A model generated the notes under the pieces. The model did no database searches. It was given only the letters and a program-made list of their open reading frames with translations, and had not been told where the DNA came from. From contig NZ_CP119677.1 in assembly GCF_029318685.1 (NCBI RefSeq), forward strand, positions 930,001-994,000: 64,000 bases of DNA, written 5' to 3'. Of the stretch, positions 54,115 through 62,776 are shown in pieces; the stretch's first letter is position 1; each line of letters starts with the position of its first letter. The translations under genes and the position numbers were made by a program. The stretch is from Ruminiclostridium papyrosolvens DSM 2782 (lineage in GTDB: Bacteria; Bacillota; Clostridia; Acetivibrionales; DSM-1351).

Positions 54115-54873
54115 ATGAACCCGCTTTCGATATACAAAAAGAACTATCATGTTGATTATGGCGATGCTGATTATTTTAAAAGACTAAAACTCAGTTATCT
54201 TTTTAACTTTTTTCAGAATATCGCAGGCCTCCACTCAGAGAGTACAGACCTTGGTATAGGAAAATTGCAGAACGAATATGGTGTGGCGTGGGTAATGGTT
54301 CGAATGATGGTGGATATTAACAGGATGCCCGGTATTAATGAAGATATTTCAATTGAGACATGGCCGGTATCACCCAAGAAAATGACAATAGAAAGAAATT
54401 TTATTGTCAGGGATATGAAGGGGAATATTCTTGTTAATGCAATCTCAAGCTGGGTTATACTGGACTTACAGAAACGTCAGATGGTTAAAATAGATTCAAT
54501 GCTTCCAAAGCAGCATCCTGAATTTATAGAATCAAAAGCAATAGACAGGAAATTTGAAAAGCTGAAGCCAACAGGCGAGTTGCATTCCGTGTACAAAAAG
54601 CTTGTAGGCTTTAGTGACCTTGATATTAACGGTCATGTAAATAATGCAAAATATATAGACTATATATTAGACTGTTTTTCCTTAGATAAGCATGAAAAGT
54701 ATAGTGCTGAATCAATTCAAATAAATTATGTAAATGAAGCAGTTGCCGGAGATATTATTTCTTTGTACAGGAATACTGAGGAGATAGAAGGAAACCACAA
54801 AAGAGTGTATATTCAAGGGGTAAGTGAAACTGACAAAAAGGTATATTTTGAAGCAGACATCAAGGTACAGTAG
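54115..54873 (+). CDS. Acyl-ACP thioesterase
   Basis: A 252-residue double hot-dog protein. The N-terminal half has YHVDYGDADYFKRLKLSYLFNFFQ and the second half DLDINGHVNNAKYIDYILD, the conserved Asn/His segment of acyl-ACP thioesterases. It should release free fatty acids from acyl carrier protein. The GGAGG site precedes the ATG. Placement 24 bases after signal peptidase I suggests shared transcription rather than shared function. Confidence 0.88.
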   Translation: MNPLSIYKKNYHVDYGDADYFKRLKLSYLFNFFQNIAGLHSESTDLGIGKLQNEYGVAWVMVRMMVDINRMPGINEDISIETWPVSPKKMTIERNFIVRDMKGNILVNAISSWVILDLQKRQMVKIDSMLPKQHPEFIESKAIDRKFEKLKPTGELHSVYKKLVGFSDLDINGHVNNAKYIDYILDCFSLDKHEKYSAESIQINYVNEAVAGDIISLYRNTEEIEGNHKRVYIQGVSETDKKVYFEADIKVQ

Positions 54874-54907
54874 TATATTACTATTTTAATGGGTGGAGGG
54901 AGTTTAT

Positions 54908-55522
54908 ATGAATACTTCAAAAAAACTTAAAACTATATTGGGTGTTCTTTTTTGCTTTATGGTAATTCTGGTTATTTTGCTTGTGTATGTTGTAGGTCAG
55001 TCAAAGGAGCCAACTGAATCTTCTTCAACAGCATCTGATTCGTCAGCAAGTACATCACAAACCACTGCATCACAAACCACTCCGGTTACTGAAAAAATGG
55101 AACTCAAACTTTATTATTATGATGCTGATAATTATGATAAACCAAAGGAAATCCGTAATATTACTGTTGATAAAAAATTGTATGACAATGATTTAACAGC
55201 TGCAATAAACAATGTTTTGTCTTCTACAGACATAAAAATAAACAAGGCTGTTTTGGATGGAAAGAATATTACTATTGATTTACCTAAGGAGACTGTAAAA
55301 AAGTTTAATTCAGGGAGTGCAGGAGGTATCAACCATACCAACATTCTTGCAATGACAGTACTGAATCTTCCGGGAGTTGAACAAATGCAGGTAACTATGG
55401 ACGGGGAAGCAGGTATTGAGTCAGACCATTTCAGCTTTAACGGTACATTTATCAAACCTGAGGAAGGCAAAAAGTATACTTTCAACCCGTCAGATAAGCC
55501 TGGAAAGACTTTGGAATTTTAA
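54908..55522 (+). CDS. GerMN-domain membrane-anchored protein
   Basis: A 204-residue protein with an N-terminal anchor helix (about 9-29), a Ser/Thr-rich linker with a duplicated TASQTT unit, and a GerMN domain (about 70-190: LKLYYYDADNYD, LDGKNITIDLPKETVKKFN, QVTMDGEAGI). GerMN domains occur in spore germination/cortex protein GerM and in lipoproteins such as LpqB. A GTG at 54893 is in frame, but GGAGGGAG lies between it and ATG 54908, which fixes the start. Role in spores is possible, not shown. Confidence 0.83.
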   Translation: MNTSKKLKTILGVLFCFMVILVILLVYVVGQSKEPTESSSTASDSSASTSQTTASQTTPVTEKMELKLYYYDADNYDKPKEIRNITVDKKLYDNDLTAAINNVLSSTDIKINKAVLDGKNITIDLPKETVKKFNSGSAGGINHTNILAMTVLNLPGVEQMQVTMDGEAGIESDHFSFNGTFIKPEEGKKYTFNPSDKPGKTLEF

Positions 55523-55524
55523 AT

Positions 55525-56295
55525 ATGAAAAATAAATATTTACAGATATTTTTGTACATATTGGCTGTCGCTGGAATAATAGACACTATACTTATTGCTA
55601 AAAGAGGCGGCGGTATGAATCTGGGGGTTTTGCTTCCAGCTGTTGGAGGGACTTGTATAATACTTTGGGCATTATTTAAAAAGACCCCATCATACAGGAG
55701 AAGACCAAACCTTTATAGGAAGCTTATAAAAGTATTTACAGGACTTTTCCTTATATGGTTGGTTTCTTTTGCTATTATAACTGCTGTTATAATAACCTCT
55801 GCCATGTCAGATAAGGAGCAAAAGGTAGACAGCGTAATAGTACTGGGTGCAGGGCTTAAAGGTGAAACACCTACTCTGGTTTTGAAGAAGCGTCTTGACT
55901 ATACTCTGGATTACTACAAAAGCAATCCGGATGTAAAGATAATAGTATCAGGGGGGCAGGGTATCGGCGAAACCATAACGGAAGCCGAGGCAATGAAAAG
56001 ATATCTGGTTAAACATGATATTCCCGAAAATATTATTTTGAAAGAAGAAAGTTCTACCAGTACCTATGAAAACATGCTGTATTCTAAAAAAGCCTATGAA
56101 AATACTATTGGAAAGCCTCTTGATAAGGTAATGATTATAACTAATGATTTTCATATGTTCAGAGCAAAAATACTTGCAAAAAGAGCCGGACTTAAAGCAT
56201 ATGGAATCAGTTCCGGCACTCCTTGGTACATATATCCGAATGTTTGTTTAAGAGAGTACTTCGCTTTATTCAAGTCTCTTATTTTAGACAGATAA
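55525..56295 (+). CDS. YdcF/ElyC/SanA-family (DUF218) membrane protein
   Basis: A 256-residue protein with about three N-terminal helices and a DUF218 domain: DSVIVLGAGLKGETPTLVLKKRLD, IIVSGGQGIGETITEAEAMKRYL, ILKEESSTSTYENMLYSK, ITNDFHMFRAKILAKRAGL. Family members affect envelope integrity and polysaccharide or nucleotide-sugar metabolism. It starts two bases after the GerMN gene. Its 3' end overlaps the convergent GH95 gene by 12 bases. Confidence 0.87.
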   Translation: MKNKYLQIFLYILAVAGIIDTILIAKRGGGMNLGVLLPAVGGTCIILWALFKKTPSYRRRPNLYRKLIKVFTGLFLIWLVSFAIITAVIITSAMSDKEQKVDSVIVLGAGLKGETPTLVLKKRLDYTLDYYKSNPDVKIIVSGGQGIGETITEAEAMKRYLVKHDIPENIILKEESSTSTYENMLYSKKAYENTIGKPLDKVMIITNDFHMFRAKILAKRAGLKAYGISSGTPWYIYPNVCLREYFALFKSLILDR

Positions 56296-58611
56296 GTTAA
56301 AATTAACACTTTCATTTTCAGATAAATAAACAAAAACTAAGTTGCCTGTCTTTTCAAAATATTTGTCTGCCGTAAAGGATTCATTTATCCTAATACGGCA
56401 GACATTACTATTTCCAGCTGTTATACGCACCTTCAAAAGATTGTGATTGCGCCACAAAATATCTACAGTGTAGTTTCCTCTGGCTTTTAAACCCGTTGCA
56501 CTTCCATCTTTCCAGCTATTGGGCAAGGCAGGCAGCAGGTGTAGCTCGCCGTTATGGCTTTGTAAAAGCATTTCAATAATACCAGTCGTAAAACCGAAAT
56601 TACCATCAATTTGGAATGGAGGATGTGCATCAAAAAGATTGGGATAAACGGAACGGGTTAAAAGTTGATTGACAAAACGGTAGGCATTATCTCCGTCCCC
56701 CAGTCTGGCATAAAGACATATTAGCCAAGCACAGCTCCAACCTGTATGGCCTCCTCCGTTTGCAAGTCGTTGTTCCAGAGATTTACGGCAGGCTTCGGCA
56801 AGTTCCGGGGTGTGCCATGGACTTATAACACTGCCGGGGAAAAGTCCAAACAGGTGGGAGATATGCCGATGCCCCGGCTCTTCTTCAACATATTCATCAG
56901 GCCACTCCAATAACTGTCCCTTTTTACCTATCCGAAATGGAGGCAGCTTGCAAAGCCTTTGGACAAGTAAGCCGGAAAGCTCTGAATCAATTTTAAGAAT
57001 AGACTGTGCTTCCACACAGCTTTCAAAAAGCTCTCGGATAATAAACAGGTCCATGGTTGAACCTTTTGTAATTGAACATATTCGACCTTCTTTATCTATA
57101 AAGGCGTTTTCAGGTGAAGTGGAGGGGTTGGTTATATAATACCCTTTTTTGTCAGGCTTCATATAATCAAGGAAAAACAAAACTGCTTCTCGCATAATAT
57201 AATAGTGATTTTGTAAAAAAACTACATCACAGCTGAATCTGTAATGCTCCATTATATGTAGAGAGAGCCACGCCCCACCCATAGGCCAGAACCCCCATCT
57301 TGCCTGACCTGACACGGCAGATGCCATCCGCCATAAATCCGTGTTATGATGCAACACAAAGCCCCTGCATCCGTAATTTTCACGTGATATCTCAGAACCA
57401 GCCTTTGAAACGTCTTTCAGCAGATCAAACAGAGGCTTGTGACATTCCGAAAGGTTAGCAGTCTCAGCAGGCCAATAATTCATTTCAAGATTAATATTAG
57501 TAGTGTAATTAGAAGACCATGGTGCTGCCAAATCTTTATTCCAAATACCTTGAAGATTGGCTGCTTGTGTGCCGGGGCGGGAACATGCTATAAGCAGATA
57601 TCTGCCATAGGCAAACATCAGTGAATCAAGAGAAGGGTCGTACTGTCCTTTGGCATATGCAGCAAGTCTTTCATCTGTGGGCAGCTGCGACTGTGTGCCA
57701 AGGTCAAGACATACACGTTTAAATAAAGAAGAGTGGTCATCTTTATGACGGGACAAAAGTTCATTCCAACTATAACCTGCTGCCTTATCCAAAGTCCGTA
57801 TACATTTGCTTAACGGGTCTACGCCCGAACTTCCTGGCATTATATCAAATCCCTCAAAATTTGTAGATGAAGAGAGGACTAAGAGAACTTCATCAGCAGC
57901 ATTGATTGAAATACCGTTTTCTTCTACAATTACGGAGCCACCCTTTATATATGCCCTCATTCCAACTGAAAATCCAATACTGCGACTGTGTTCTTCAGAG
58001 TCATAGACTATATGTTTACCTGCTTCCACGTAGTCAGGAATCATACATGAAGGACAGTCTCCGGTCATTATTAAGGTACGGCCTTTTTTATTAACCTGAT
58101 AACGCAGTTGAGAATCAAGAGTTGCGGTTAATGTAAATGATTCTGATTTATCTGCAGTCATATGAACTGCCATTACGTTGTCAGGATAAGAACATATAAC
58201 CTCACGGCAATGATTAACGCCGCCACAGGTATAGCGGGTTTCACATACTGCTGTATTAAGGGAGAGTGAACGACTGTAGTTATTAATTTCTCCTGACAGC
58301 TCACAGGTCAGTAATAACCTGCCAAGAGGGAGATAAGACTGTGAGTAGCCAGTTAGTATATTTTCTTCTATAAGCTTTTGTGCATCATAATTATTGCCTT
58401 CATCCACTAGACACTGAACTTCAGGTAATAAAGGCAGTATGTTTTTGTTAATAAGCTGCCCCGGTAATCCTGACCATAAAGTATCGTTATTTAAATCAAT
58501 ACATTCATGTGAAATCCCGCCGTGAACCATTCCACCAAGACCACCGTTACCGACAGGCAGTGCCTCTTCCCAAATACGAGCGGGAGATTTGTACCATAAA
58601 ATATACTCCAC
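56284..58611 (-). CDS. GH95 alpha-L-fucosidase, cytoplasmic
   Basis: A 775-residue glycoside hydrolase of family 95. N-terminal LWYKSPARIWEEALPVGNG with NNDTLWSGLPG is the family hallmark. Catalytic-site segments visible are NINLEMNYWPAETANLSE (the paired Asn region), TSPENAF (general-acid Glu) and PFQIDGNFGFTTGIIEML (Asp). No signal peptide, so it acts on imported oligosaccharides. Most members remove alpha-1,2-linked L-fucose; some act on L-galactose. It is the last gene of the importer operon (binding protein and two permeases upstream), and a GH31 gene diverges on the other side. Confidence 0.92.
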   Translation of the reverse strand: MEYILWYKSPARIWEEALPVGNGGLGGMVHGGISHECIDLNNDTLWSGLPGQLINKNILPLLPEVQCLVDEGNNYDAQKLIEENILTGYSQSYLPLGRLLLTCELSGEINNYSRSLSLNTAVCETRYTCGGVNHCREVICSYPDNVMAVHMTADKSESFTLTATLDSQLRYQVNKKGRTLIMTGDCPSCMIPDYVEAGKHIVYDSEEHSRSIGFSVGMRAYIKGGSVIVEENGISINAADEVLLVLSSSTNFEGFDIMPGSSGVDPLSKCIRTLDKAAGYSWNELLSRHKDDHSSLFKRVCLDLGTQSQLPTDERLAAYAKGQYDPSLDSLMFAYGRYLLIACSRPGTQAANLQGIWNKDLAAPWSSNYTTNINLEMNYWPAETANLSECHKPLFDLLKDVSKAGSEISRENYGCRGFVLHHNTDLWRMASAVSGQARWGFWPMGGAWLSLHIMEHYRFSCDVVFLQNHYYIMREAVLFFLDYMKPDKKGYYITNPSTSPENAFIDKEGRICSITKGSTMDLFIIRELFESCVEAQSILKIDSELSGLLVQRLCKLPPFRIGKKGQLLEWPDEYVEEEPGHRHISHLFGLFPGSVISPWHTPELAEACRKSLEQRLANGGGHTGWSCAWLICLYARLGDGDNAYRFVNQLLTRSVYPNLFDAHPPFQIDGNFGFTTGIIEMLLQSHNGELHLLPALPNSWKDGSATGLKARGNYTVDILWRNHNLLKVRITAGNSNVCRIRINESFTADKYFEKTGNLVFVYLSENESVNFNLSV

Positions 58612-58662
58612 CAGATTCCCTCCTAAAAATTGGTTATAAAATATAAAAACGTCCTGTTAAAT

Positions 58663-58710
58663 GGAAAAAGGATGCTTCTCGGGTATTACCCAAGGCTGCA
58701 TCCTTTTTCC
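58663..58710 (-). promoter_or_regulatory. Intercistronic stem-loop between the binding-protein and GH95 genes
   Basis: Perfect 13-bp arms (58663-58675 with 58698-58710) enclose a second small GGG/CCC hairpin. There is no T-run after it on the minus strand, so it reads more like an mRNA processing or stabilising structure than a full terminator. It lies 37 bases after the binding-protein stop codon. Confidence 0.7.
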
Positions 58711-58746
58711 GGAGGAGAGGACTATAAAATGTCCAATTTTGCAAAT

Positions 58747-60519
58747 CTATTTTTTGCTGTCCGCTGCCTGTTTCCTAGCTGCAGCAACCTCACTTAACTG
58801 CTGTTTATCCCATTCTACAACGGTATCAAAACCTTCGCCCTTGACCTTCTCGGTCATTTGTTTTAAAAGAGAATTGAACTCACTGTCACTCTTTGCATAT
58901 ACCATCTTCCAGGAATAGTCACGGATATCCATCTTTACCACGTCCTGAGTTGACTGAATGTCAGAAGGAAGTGTAGGAGCAACATAATCGGTACCCGGAG
59001 CAACTGAAATGTGGTTGTTCTTTACAAGCCAGTCTTTGGTACACATAGCGCCGTCCATGGCTTCACTCCAGTTTTTCTGAAGGAGACTTGTATTAGAGGA
59101 CAGAGTTGAGGACCAAAGTTTATAATAATATGGTTCCTTGGTATTAGGATTAACGGCGTTAGCTGCCAAGCCGTCAAAGCCGAGTCTGCACTCTCCTGTT
59201 TGCCAATCGCTGCCGCCAAACTCGCTGGATACTTCAACTGCAAGAGATGGTCTGCATTTCTTGCCAAAATCAGTAAGTACAGCTTTGCCGTTTTCCATTT
59301 TCCATGCAAGACCTTCAGGGCCGTTCTTTACAATCATTTGTCCTTCAGGTGAATAGTACCAGTTTAGGAAATCCATAGCACGTTCAGGGTCTTTGCAGGA
59401 TTTGCCTAATGCAACAACATAAGTGCTGCCGTTTGGAGTAAATCCATTTGACCATATTTTCTCATCAGCAATAGGAACAAGTGCAAAGCCTGCACCCTTT
59501 GCTATGTTATCAGCATTGTTAAAATAGTTAGGTCCAAGCCAACTGAACTGTGAGTAAAGAACCTGACCATTTGTATACTTTTTGGTAATATCATCCCAGG
59601 TCTGATTGATTGAGTCTGGGTCCAGAAGACCGTCACGGTATGCCTGATTGTAAACCTTCAGAGCTTTTACATAGTAACCGTTGGGGTCAATAATGCTTTG
59701 ATACTCGGTAGCCATATTATTTGTCAGAAGGAAACCGCCAAAAGGAGCTTCCTCATAACCGTAAAGCTCTGCAATCATTTTACCGAACATCATCATACAG
59801 CCGTCCCAATCCTTAAACAGTGAAAAAGCATACTGCTTCTGACCATTTGCGTTGGTGGGGTGCTTTTTTGCCATAGCTTTTAACATGGGATATACATCAT
59901 CAAAGGTATTAAGCTTAGGAGAGCCGATTTCCTTGTAGTAATCATAGCGTGTATATACTCCAAAAGTAAGGTCGGAATCTTCACAAGGAGTATTAGGTGA
60001 CTCAGTTGAAACATTATTAGGTATAGCATAATTACCATACTTATCGGAGATACGTTTGATTGCACCCGGATAATTCTTAACAATATTACTTCCGTGCTTT
60101 GAAAGCAAATCGTTGTCAGACAGTTTCATTAGAAGCCCGGCTTTAAGTGAATCAGTGAATTTAGTGTCCATTGCACCATATACCACAATATCACCAAGGT
60201 CTCCGGAAGCAGAACGGGTCTGAAAAGACTGGTCAGCATTTCCGTCTGTCTGGGCTGAAATAATGTTCAGCTTGAGATTGAATTTGTCTTTTACCACTTT
60301 TCCGAACCATCCTATCTGTTCGCCTTGGAAATTTCCGGTGAGAGTGTAAACATCAAGTGTTACAGTATCCTTATAAGGAGTGTTGCCGGAACCGGATGCG
60401 GAACTGCTGGAATTGGATGAGGAATTACTGTCGCCGCCCGGTTTAGTGCAGGCCGCCATACTTACGGTAACACCGAGGATAATGGCAGCGGTTAGGGATT
60501 TAATAAGCCACTTTTTCAT
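58747..60519 (-). CDS. ABC importer carbohydrate-binding lipoprotein (LplA-like)
   Basis: A 590-residue lipoprotein (lipobox VSMAAC, Cys24) with a Ser/Asn-rich spacer and a large solute-binding domain of the LplA/YtcQ type (LDVYTLTGNF, WFGKVVKDKFNLKLNIISAQTDGN, GDIVVYGAMDTKF, FTPNGSTYVVALGKSCKDPERAMDFLNWYYSPEGQ). It captures oligosaccharides outside the cell for the two permeases encoded upstream. GGAGG lies seven bases before the ATG. The large size is usual for receptors of long plant-glycan oligosaccharides; specificity is inferred from the adjoining GH95 and GH31 genes. Confidence 0.9.
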   Translation of the reverse strand: MKKWLIKSLTAAIILGVTVSMAACTKPGGDSNSSSNSSSSASGSGNTPYKDTVTLDVYTLTGNFQGEQIGWFGKVVKDKFNLKLNIISAQTDGNADQSFQTRSASGDLGDIVVYGAMDTKFTDSLKAGLLMKLSDNDLLSKHGSNIVKNYPGAIKRISDKYGNYAIPNNVSTESPNTPCEDSDLTFGVYTRYDYYKEIGSPKLNTFDDVYPMLKAMAKKHPTNANGQKQYAFSLFKDWDGCMMMFGKMIAELYGYEEAPFGGFLLTNNMATEYQSIIDPNGYYVKALKVYNQAYRDGLLDPDSINQTWDDITKKYTNGQVLYSQFSWLGPNYFNNADNIAKGAGFALVPIADEKIWSNGFTPNGSTYVVALGKSCKDPERAMDFLNWYYSPEGQMIVKNGPEGLAWKMENGKAVLTDFGKKCRPSLAVEVSSEFGGSDWQTGECRLGFDGLAANAVNPNTKEPYYYKLWSSTLSSNTSLLQKNWSEAMDGAMCTKDWLVKNNHISVAPGTDYVAPTLPSDIQSTQDVVKMDIRDYSWKMVYAKSDSEFNSLLKQMTEKVKGEGFDTVVEWDKQQLSEVAAARKQAADSKK

Positions 60520-60615
60520 ACATAAACCTCCATTAAATTATTGTATTAGTAAAGCAGTGTTTCTTTATGTGCCGTTACACTGCAGTGTAGGGCACTAATA
60601 AACTATATAACGGAA

Positions 60616-61539
60616 TTAACCCTTAACGGCACCTATAATTATGCCGCCCACAAAAAACCGCTGGAAAAAGGGGTATACAAATAAAATAGGAAGTATAACC
60701 ACAACCGAAACAGTCATTCTCACAGACTGTGCTGTTTGAGAGCTTGCAATACTTGATACTGATTGACCAATTCCTGAACCGCTGTTTCTCATAATACTAG
60801 CAAGAGAACTTGCCTGATTAAGGTAGCGATACAGGATAAACTGCAAGGTATACAAATGGCTGTCCGTCATCAACAACAGAGTGTCAGTAAAAGAATTCCA
60901 TTGACCTACCGCGGCAAAAATGGCAACCGTTGCGAGGATAGGAACGCAGAGAGGCCAGACAACTTTAGTAAATATTGTAAAGTATCCTGCCCCATCTATC
61001 TGTGCCGCTTCTTGAAGAGCTTGGGGGGTGCTCTCTATATAAGTTTTTACAAGGATGACATTAAAGGGAGCCACAATAGCCGGAAGAATATATGCAAGAA
61101 AATTATTACGAAGGCCAAGGTTAAGCATTGTTATAAACCAGGGTATCAGTCCGGCATTAAAATACATTGTAACAATAACAAAACGGTACCAGAATTTGCG
61201 ACCCCACATTTCTTTTTTTGTAAACAGATATCCTAAAAATGCTGAGGCAAAAACTGTTAGTGTCGTGCCGATTATTGTACGGGCTACAGATATAAATAAA
61301 GCATCAGTAAGACCGTTGAGTTTCAAAATTTTTACGTAATTATCAAAATGAATTTTTTGGGGAAGTACTAATACCGCCATCTTTGAGCTGATTTCATTGG
61401 CTGTAAGTGTATTTATAATCAAAAAATAAAAAGGATATATGCAAGCGATAGTTAAGACACCAAATACCAAATATGTAATTATATAAAACACAATGTCTCC
61501 AAATGTGTAATGTTCTTTCTTTTTTATTATGGATAACAT
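60616..61539 (-). CDS. ABC sugar transporter permease, LplC/YtcP-type
   Basis: A 307-residue permease with six helices. The coupling motif EAAQIDGAGYFTIFTKVVWPL lies at about 178-198, and the C-terminal FVYPFFQRFFVGGIIIGAVKG is diagnostic of the LplC group. AAGGAGG precedes the ATG. It works with the LplB-type permease upstream and the binding lipoprotein downstream; no ATPase gene is linked. Confidence 0.92.
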   Translation of the reverse strand: MLSIIKKKEHYTFGDIVFYIITYLVFGVLTIACIYPFYFLIINTLTANEISSKMAVLVLPQKIHFDNYVKILKLNGLTDALFISVARTIIGTTLTVFASAFLGYLFTKKEMWGRKFWYRFVIVTMYFNAGLIPWFITMLNLGLRNNFLAYILPAIVAPFNVILVKTYIESTPQALQEAAQIDGAGYFTIFTKVVWPLCVPILATVAIFAAVGQWNSFTDTLLLMTDSHLYTLQFILYRYLNQASSLASIMRNSGSGIGQSVSSIASSQTAQSVRMTVSVVVILPILFVYPFFQRFFVGGIIIGAVKG

Positions 61540-61565
61540 GTTTGTTTTCCTCCTTTATTAACCTG

Positions 61566-62516
61566 TCAGACAATAGTTTCGCCACGCAGAAGTTTGGATA
61601 CGCCGTTAACCGAAAACAACAGTGCTATACTGACGATAGACTTGAGCATACTGACGGCAGTTGCAAGAGGGAAATTCATACTGCCAACACCTATGTTGTA
61701 AACATAAAGGTCAAGAACCTGAATATGTGCTTTGTTCATTGCATTCTGGAATACATAATACTGGTCAAGGCCGTTATTAAGAAAATTGGCAACTGACAGC
61801 ATCAACAGAACAAAAAAGGTTGGCAACAGTGAAGGAATAGTTATATGCCAAATCATTCTGAAACGCCCTGCTCCGTCAACTTTGGCAGCTTCGTAAAGTT
61901 CCTGATCAATACCTGCTATAGCGGCAAGGTACATAATGGCACTCCAACCGAGAGTTTTCCACAAACTCCATAAAGTCATTGTAAGCCATGTATGGTTATC
62001 GTTTGCAAGAAAGTTTATGGGAGATGAAATAATATTCATATTCATCAGTACCTTGTTTACCACACCGTCTCCCGTTGAAAAGAACACATAGGCAACAGAG
62101 TAAACAAGTACCCAGCTGATAAAGTTGGGCAGAGTAGTCAACACTTGTACCGTTCGTTTGAACCAGCCTCGTTTAACCTCATTTAGAAATACAGCAAAGG
62201 CAAGAGGCAGAACGGAGGTTAACAGGTTTAGCCCGCTAATCGCAAAGGTATTACGAAGAACGTCACCGATTGCATTTCTGTAAGCAGGATTTGTAACTAT
62301 AGAAGTAATCCATTTTAGCCCCACAAAATCACACTGATACAACTTAAATGGAGGACGGTAATCGAACATTGAGTAAATCCATCCGTATAAAGGTAAGTAG
62401 GAAAATGTAAAACAAAGAATCAGAAAAGGTAATGCCATGAAAAACAGTTTGAATCTATCCCGGTGCTTGTTCTTTTTAAACTTGACGTAGGTGATGCCAT
62501 TCGACGGATTGGACAT
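61566..62516 (-). CDS. ABC sugar transporter permease, LplB-type
   Basis: A 316-residue permease with six helices (LFFMALPFLILCFTFSYLPL first) and coupling motif YEAAKVDGAGRFRMIWHITIPSLLP. The frame extends to 62579, but ATG 62516 has a GGAGGG site eight bases upstream and gives the usual basic N-terminus. First gene of the leftward importer operon, whose promoter must lie in the 260 bases shared with the divergent GH31 gene. Confidence 0.92.
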   Translation of the reverse strand: MSNPSNGITYVKFKKNKHRDRFKLFFMALPFLILCFTFSYLPLYGWIYSMFDYRPPFKLYQCDFVGLKWITSIVTNPAYRNAIGDVLRNTFAISGLNLLTSVLPLAFAVFLNEVKRGWFKRTVQVLTTLPNFISWVLVYSVAYVFFSTGDGVVNKVLMNMNIISSPINFLANDNHTWLTMTLWSLWKTLGWSAIMYLAAIAGIDQELYEAAKVDGAGRFRMIWHITIPSLLPTFFVLLMLSVANFLNNGLDQYYVFQNAMNKAHIQVLDLYVYNIGVGSMNFPLATAVSMLKSIVSIALLFSVNGVSKLLRGETIV

Positions 62517-62692
62517 TAAGCTTCCCTCCAAATATTTTGGGTTTAGTAATTTTTTACAAAAATATTGTATCTTACCCATTAAAATTTGTATATCCTAAAA
62601 AAATAGTCAAAAACACTGTAAAATTTATAGGTGAGTATCTGTTTTCAAAAAGTTCTATAATTATTACAGTGATTTTAATGTGATTTTTTACG

Positions 62693-62721
62693 TTTTAAAT
62701 ATACTCATGAGACTGTATAAT
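62693..62721 (+). promoter_or_regulatory. Candidate promoter of the GH31 gene
   Basis: Perfect TATAAT at 62716-62721 with a poor -35 (TTTTAA at 62693-62698, 17-base spacing), about 56 bases before the start codon. A weak -35 fits an activated promoter; no operator was identified. Confidence 0.4.
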
Positions 62722-62776
62722 TGAAAATATGGAAAAATAAAATAGCCGGATAAACTTTTCAGGAGGTCTTAATACC

